Shown: positions 63,129-64,000 of the stretch, piece by piece
How the letters are laid out: each line of letters begins with the position of its first letter
How positions within the stretch are numbered: position 1 is the first letter of the stretch
Source: Oceanobacillus polygoni
GTDB taxonomy: Bacteria; Bacillota; Bacilli; Bacillales; Amphibacillaceae
Length of the DNA: 64,000 bases
Direction of reading: 5' to 3'
Assembly (NCBI RefSeq): GCF_008304605.1
Contig: NZ_PIJY01000008.1
Coordinates: forward strand, 28,512-92,511
Made by a program: the position numbers and the translations under genes
The notes under the pieces: model-generated
Seen by the model: only the letters and a program-made list of their open reading frames with translations
What the model was told of the DNA's origin: nothing
The model's database searches: none

Positions 63129-63845
63129 ATGCAAAAGAAGTATTTAACAATCTACGATGATTTAGTAAACAAAATACAAGCAAATACATGGCCGGTATCG
63201 ACACTATTGCCTTCTGAAAATGAATTAACGATTCAGTATAATACGTCACGAGAAACAATCCGTAAGGCACTGAACCTGTTATCGCAAAATGGTTATATCC
63301 AGAAGGTGCGGGGAAAGGGATCGATCGTGATAGATATTCATAAGTTTTCTTTTCCTGTTTCTGGTATTGAGAGCTATACAGAGCTGGCGGAAAAACTTCA
63401 GTTGAAGAGTATTACTGTCGTACATCAATTGGGGTACTTAGACGCAAATCATGAGATAGCTAAAATATTAGCGATGACTCCGGATGAGCGCACGTGGAAT
63501 GTTGTGCGAGTACGCGAGATTTCTGGAGAGAAAATTATATTAGATAAAGATTACTTCACGGAGCGTAATGTTCCGCTGCTCTCCCTTGAGGTATGTGAGA
63601 AATCAATCTATGATCACATTGAAAATAATCTGGGGCTGGAGATTGGCTTTGCTCAAAAGGAAATTGTCGTTGAAGAACCAACGGAAGAAGATCGTGAATT
63701 ATTGGATTTAGAAGGGTTCTCTAATATCGTCGTTATCCGAAGCCAGGTTTATTTACAAGATGCTAATTTATTTCAGTATACAGAGTCTAGGCATCGCCCC
63801 GACAAATTTCGCTTTATTGACTTTGCGAGAAGAGTAAAGAACTAA
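63129..63845 (+). CDS. treR: Trehalose operon repressor (GntR/HutC family)
   Basis: 238 aa. N-terminal winged helix (TLLPSENELTIQYNTSRETIRKALNLL) and C-terminal UTRA effector domain (about 80-230), which in TreR binds trehalose-6-phosphate as inducer. It should repress from the two palindromes before treP. Same gene order treP-treC(treA)-treR as B. subtilis, 110 bases after treC. Confidence 0.93.
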   Translation: MQKKYLTIYDDLVNKIQANTWPVSTLLPSENELTIQYNTSRETIRKALNLLSQNGYIQKVRGKGSIVIDIHKFSFPVSGIESYTELAEKLQLKSITVVHQLGYLDANHEIAKILAMTPDERTWNVVRVREISGEKIILDKDYFTERNVPLLSLEVCEKSIYDHIENNLGLEIGFAQKEIVVEEPTEEDRELLDLEGFSNIVVIRSQVYLQDANLFQYTESRHRPDKFRFIDFARRVKN

Positions 63846-63918
63846 GTGGGAATATCTATATTCGATATGTTGGATTGTGATTTTATCTGACTATAGTTCA
63901 TCGTTATTGGTACAAGTA

Positions 63919-64000
63919 AAAAAGGGGCTGGGACATAACTAGCCAAATGAACTGAAAAATGGTTCCAATCATCGGTTTTTGATGATTGGAACCATTTTTC
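63919..64000 (+). repeat. GGGCTGGGACATAAC-type repeat with 20-bp hairpin, cut by window end
   Basis: AAAAAGGGGCTGGGACATAA (63919 onward) resembles intergenic GGGACA(T/A)AA repeats of Firmicutes (from memory). It is followed by a perfect 20-bp stem (63954-63973 with 63981-64000) around ATGGTTCCAATCATC, loop GGTTTTT. It may also terminate treR transcription; the right flank is not in the window. Confidence 0.6.

Overview
The window looks like chromosomal DNA of a low-GC, moderately halotolerant member of the Bacillaceae (Oceanobacillus/Virgibacillus-like). This is inferred from AT-rich intergenic regions, strong GGAGG ribosome binding sites, frequent TTG/GTG starts, a B. subtilis-like gene repertoire (CssRS-HtrA, YclNOPQ-type iron uptake, YteA, TrhO, TypA, TreP/TreC/TreR) and an ectoine/hydroxyectoine (Ehu) uptake system. 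No tRNA, rRNA, CRISPR array or intact transposase gene was found. Most of the window is ordinary core and accessory metabolism.

Layout. 0-8.5 kb: rhodanese tail, 3-methyladenine glycosylase, chemoreceptor, aldo/keto reductase, a long RsgA-type GTPase behind a possible leader peptide and an SD-sequestering hairpin, an HD hydrolase, type 2 IPP isomerase, a DUF2188 protein and a DsbA-like oxidoreductase. 8.5-14 kb: a scarred accessory region (IS3-like remnant, 41-bp perfect palindrome carrying a Fur box, gene fragment), then a Fur-controlled siderophore ABC transporter. 14-25.9 kb: SurA_N lipoprotein, complete histidine operon hisZGDBHAF-IE-C on the minus strand with divergent HisJ, DUF454 and alpha/beta hydrolase genes, murB. 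25.9-30 kb: 41-bp tandem repeat array, then ehuBCDA. 30-39.3 kb: FadR-type regulator with a palindromic operator in front of a GlcD-like oxidase and a BASS transporter; VanY/CwlK peptidase; PlsY paralogue; PdxK/ThiD and PncA-like enzymes; T-box-controlled proS with a repeat-like insert in its leader. 39.5-46.3 kb: M20 amidohydrolase, amino-acid ABC transporter with two tandem binding lipoproteins, enolase-superfamily epimerase and an acyltransferase. 46.3-53.5 kb: TrhO, cold-shock protein, methyltransferase, YkwC-like dehydrogenase, YteA, zinc-ribbon membrane protein, HtrA. 53.6-64 kb: CssRS, TypA, PQQ-type sugar dehydrogenase lipoprotein with an apparent AUU start, trehalose operon treP-treC-treR with two TreR operators, and a repeat/terminator at the edge.

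Genes that appear to work together: the his operon with HisJ (complete histidine synthesis); Fur boxes with the Ycl-type transporter; Ehu uptake (compatible solutes); FadR regulator with oxidase and BASS carrier (2-hydroxyacid use); M20, ABC importer, epimerase and GNAT (possibly D-/N-acyl amino acid salvage); CssRS with divergent HtrA (secretion stress); TreR-TreP-TreC (trehalose). Start codons were moved from the longest reading frame wherever a Shine-Dalgarno sequence clearly favoured an internal start. All family assignments are by eye.
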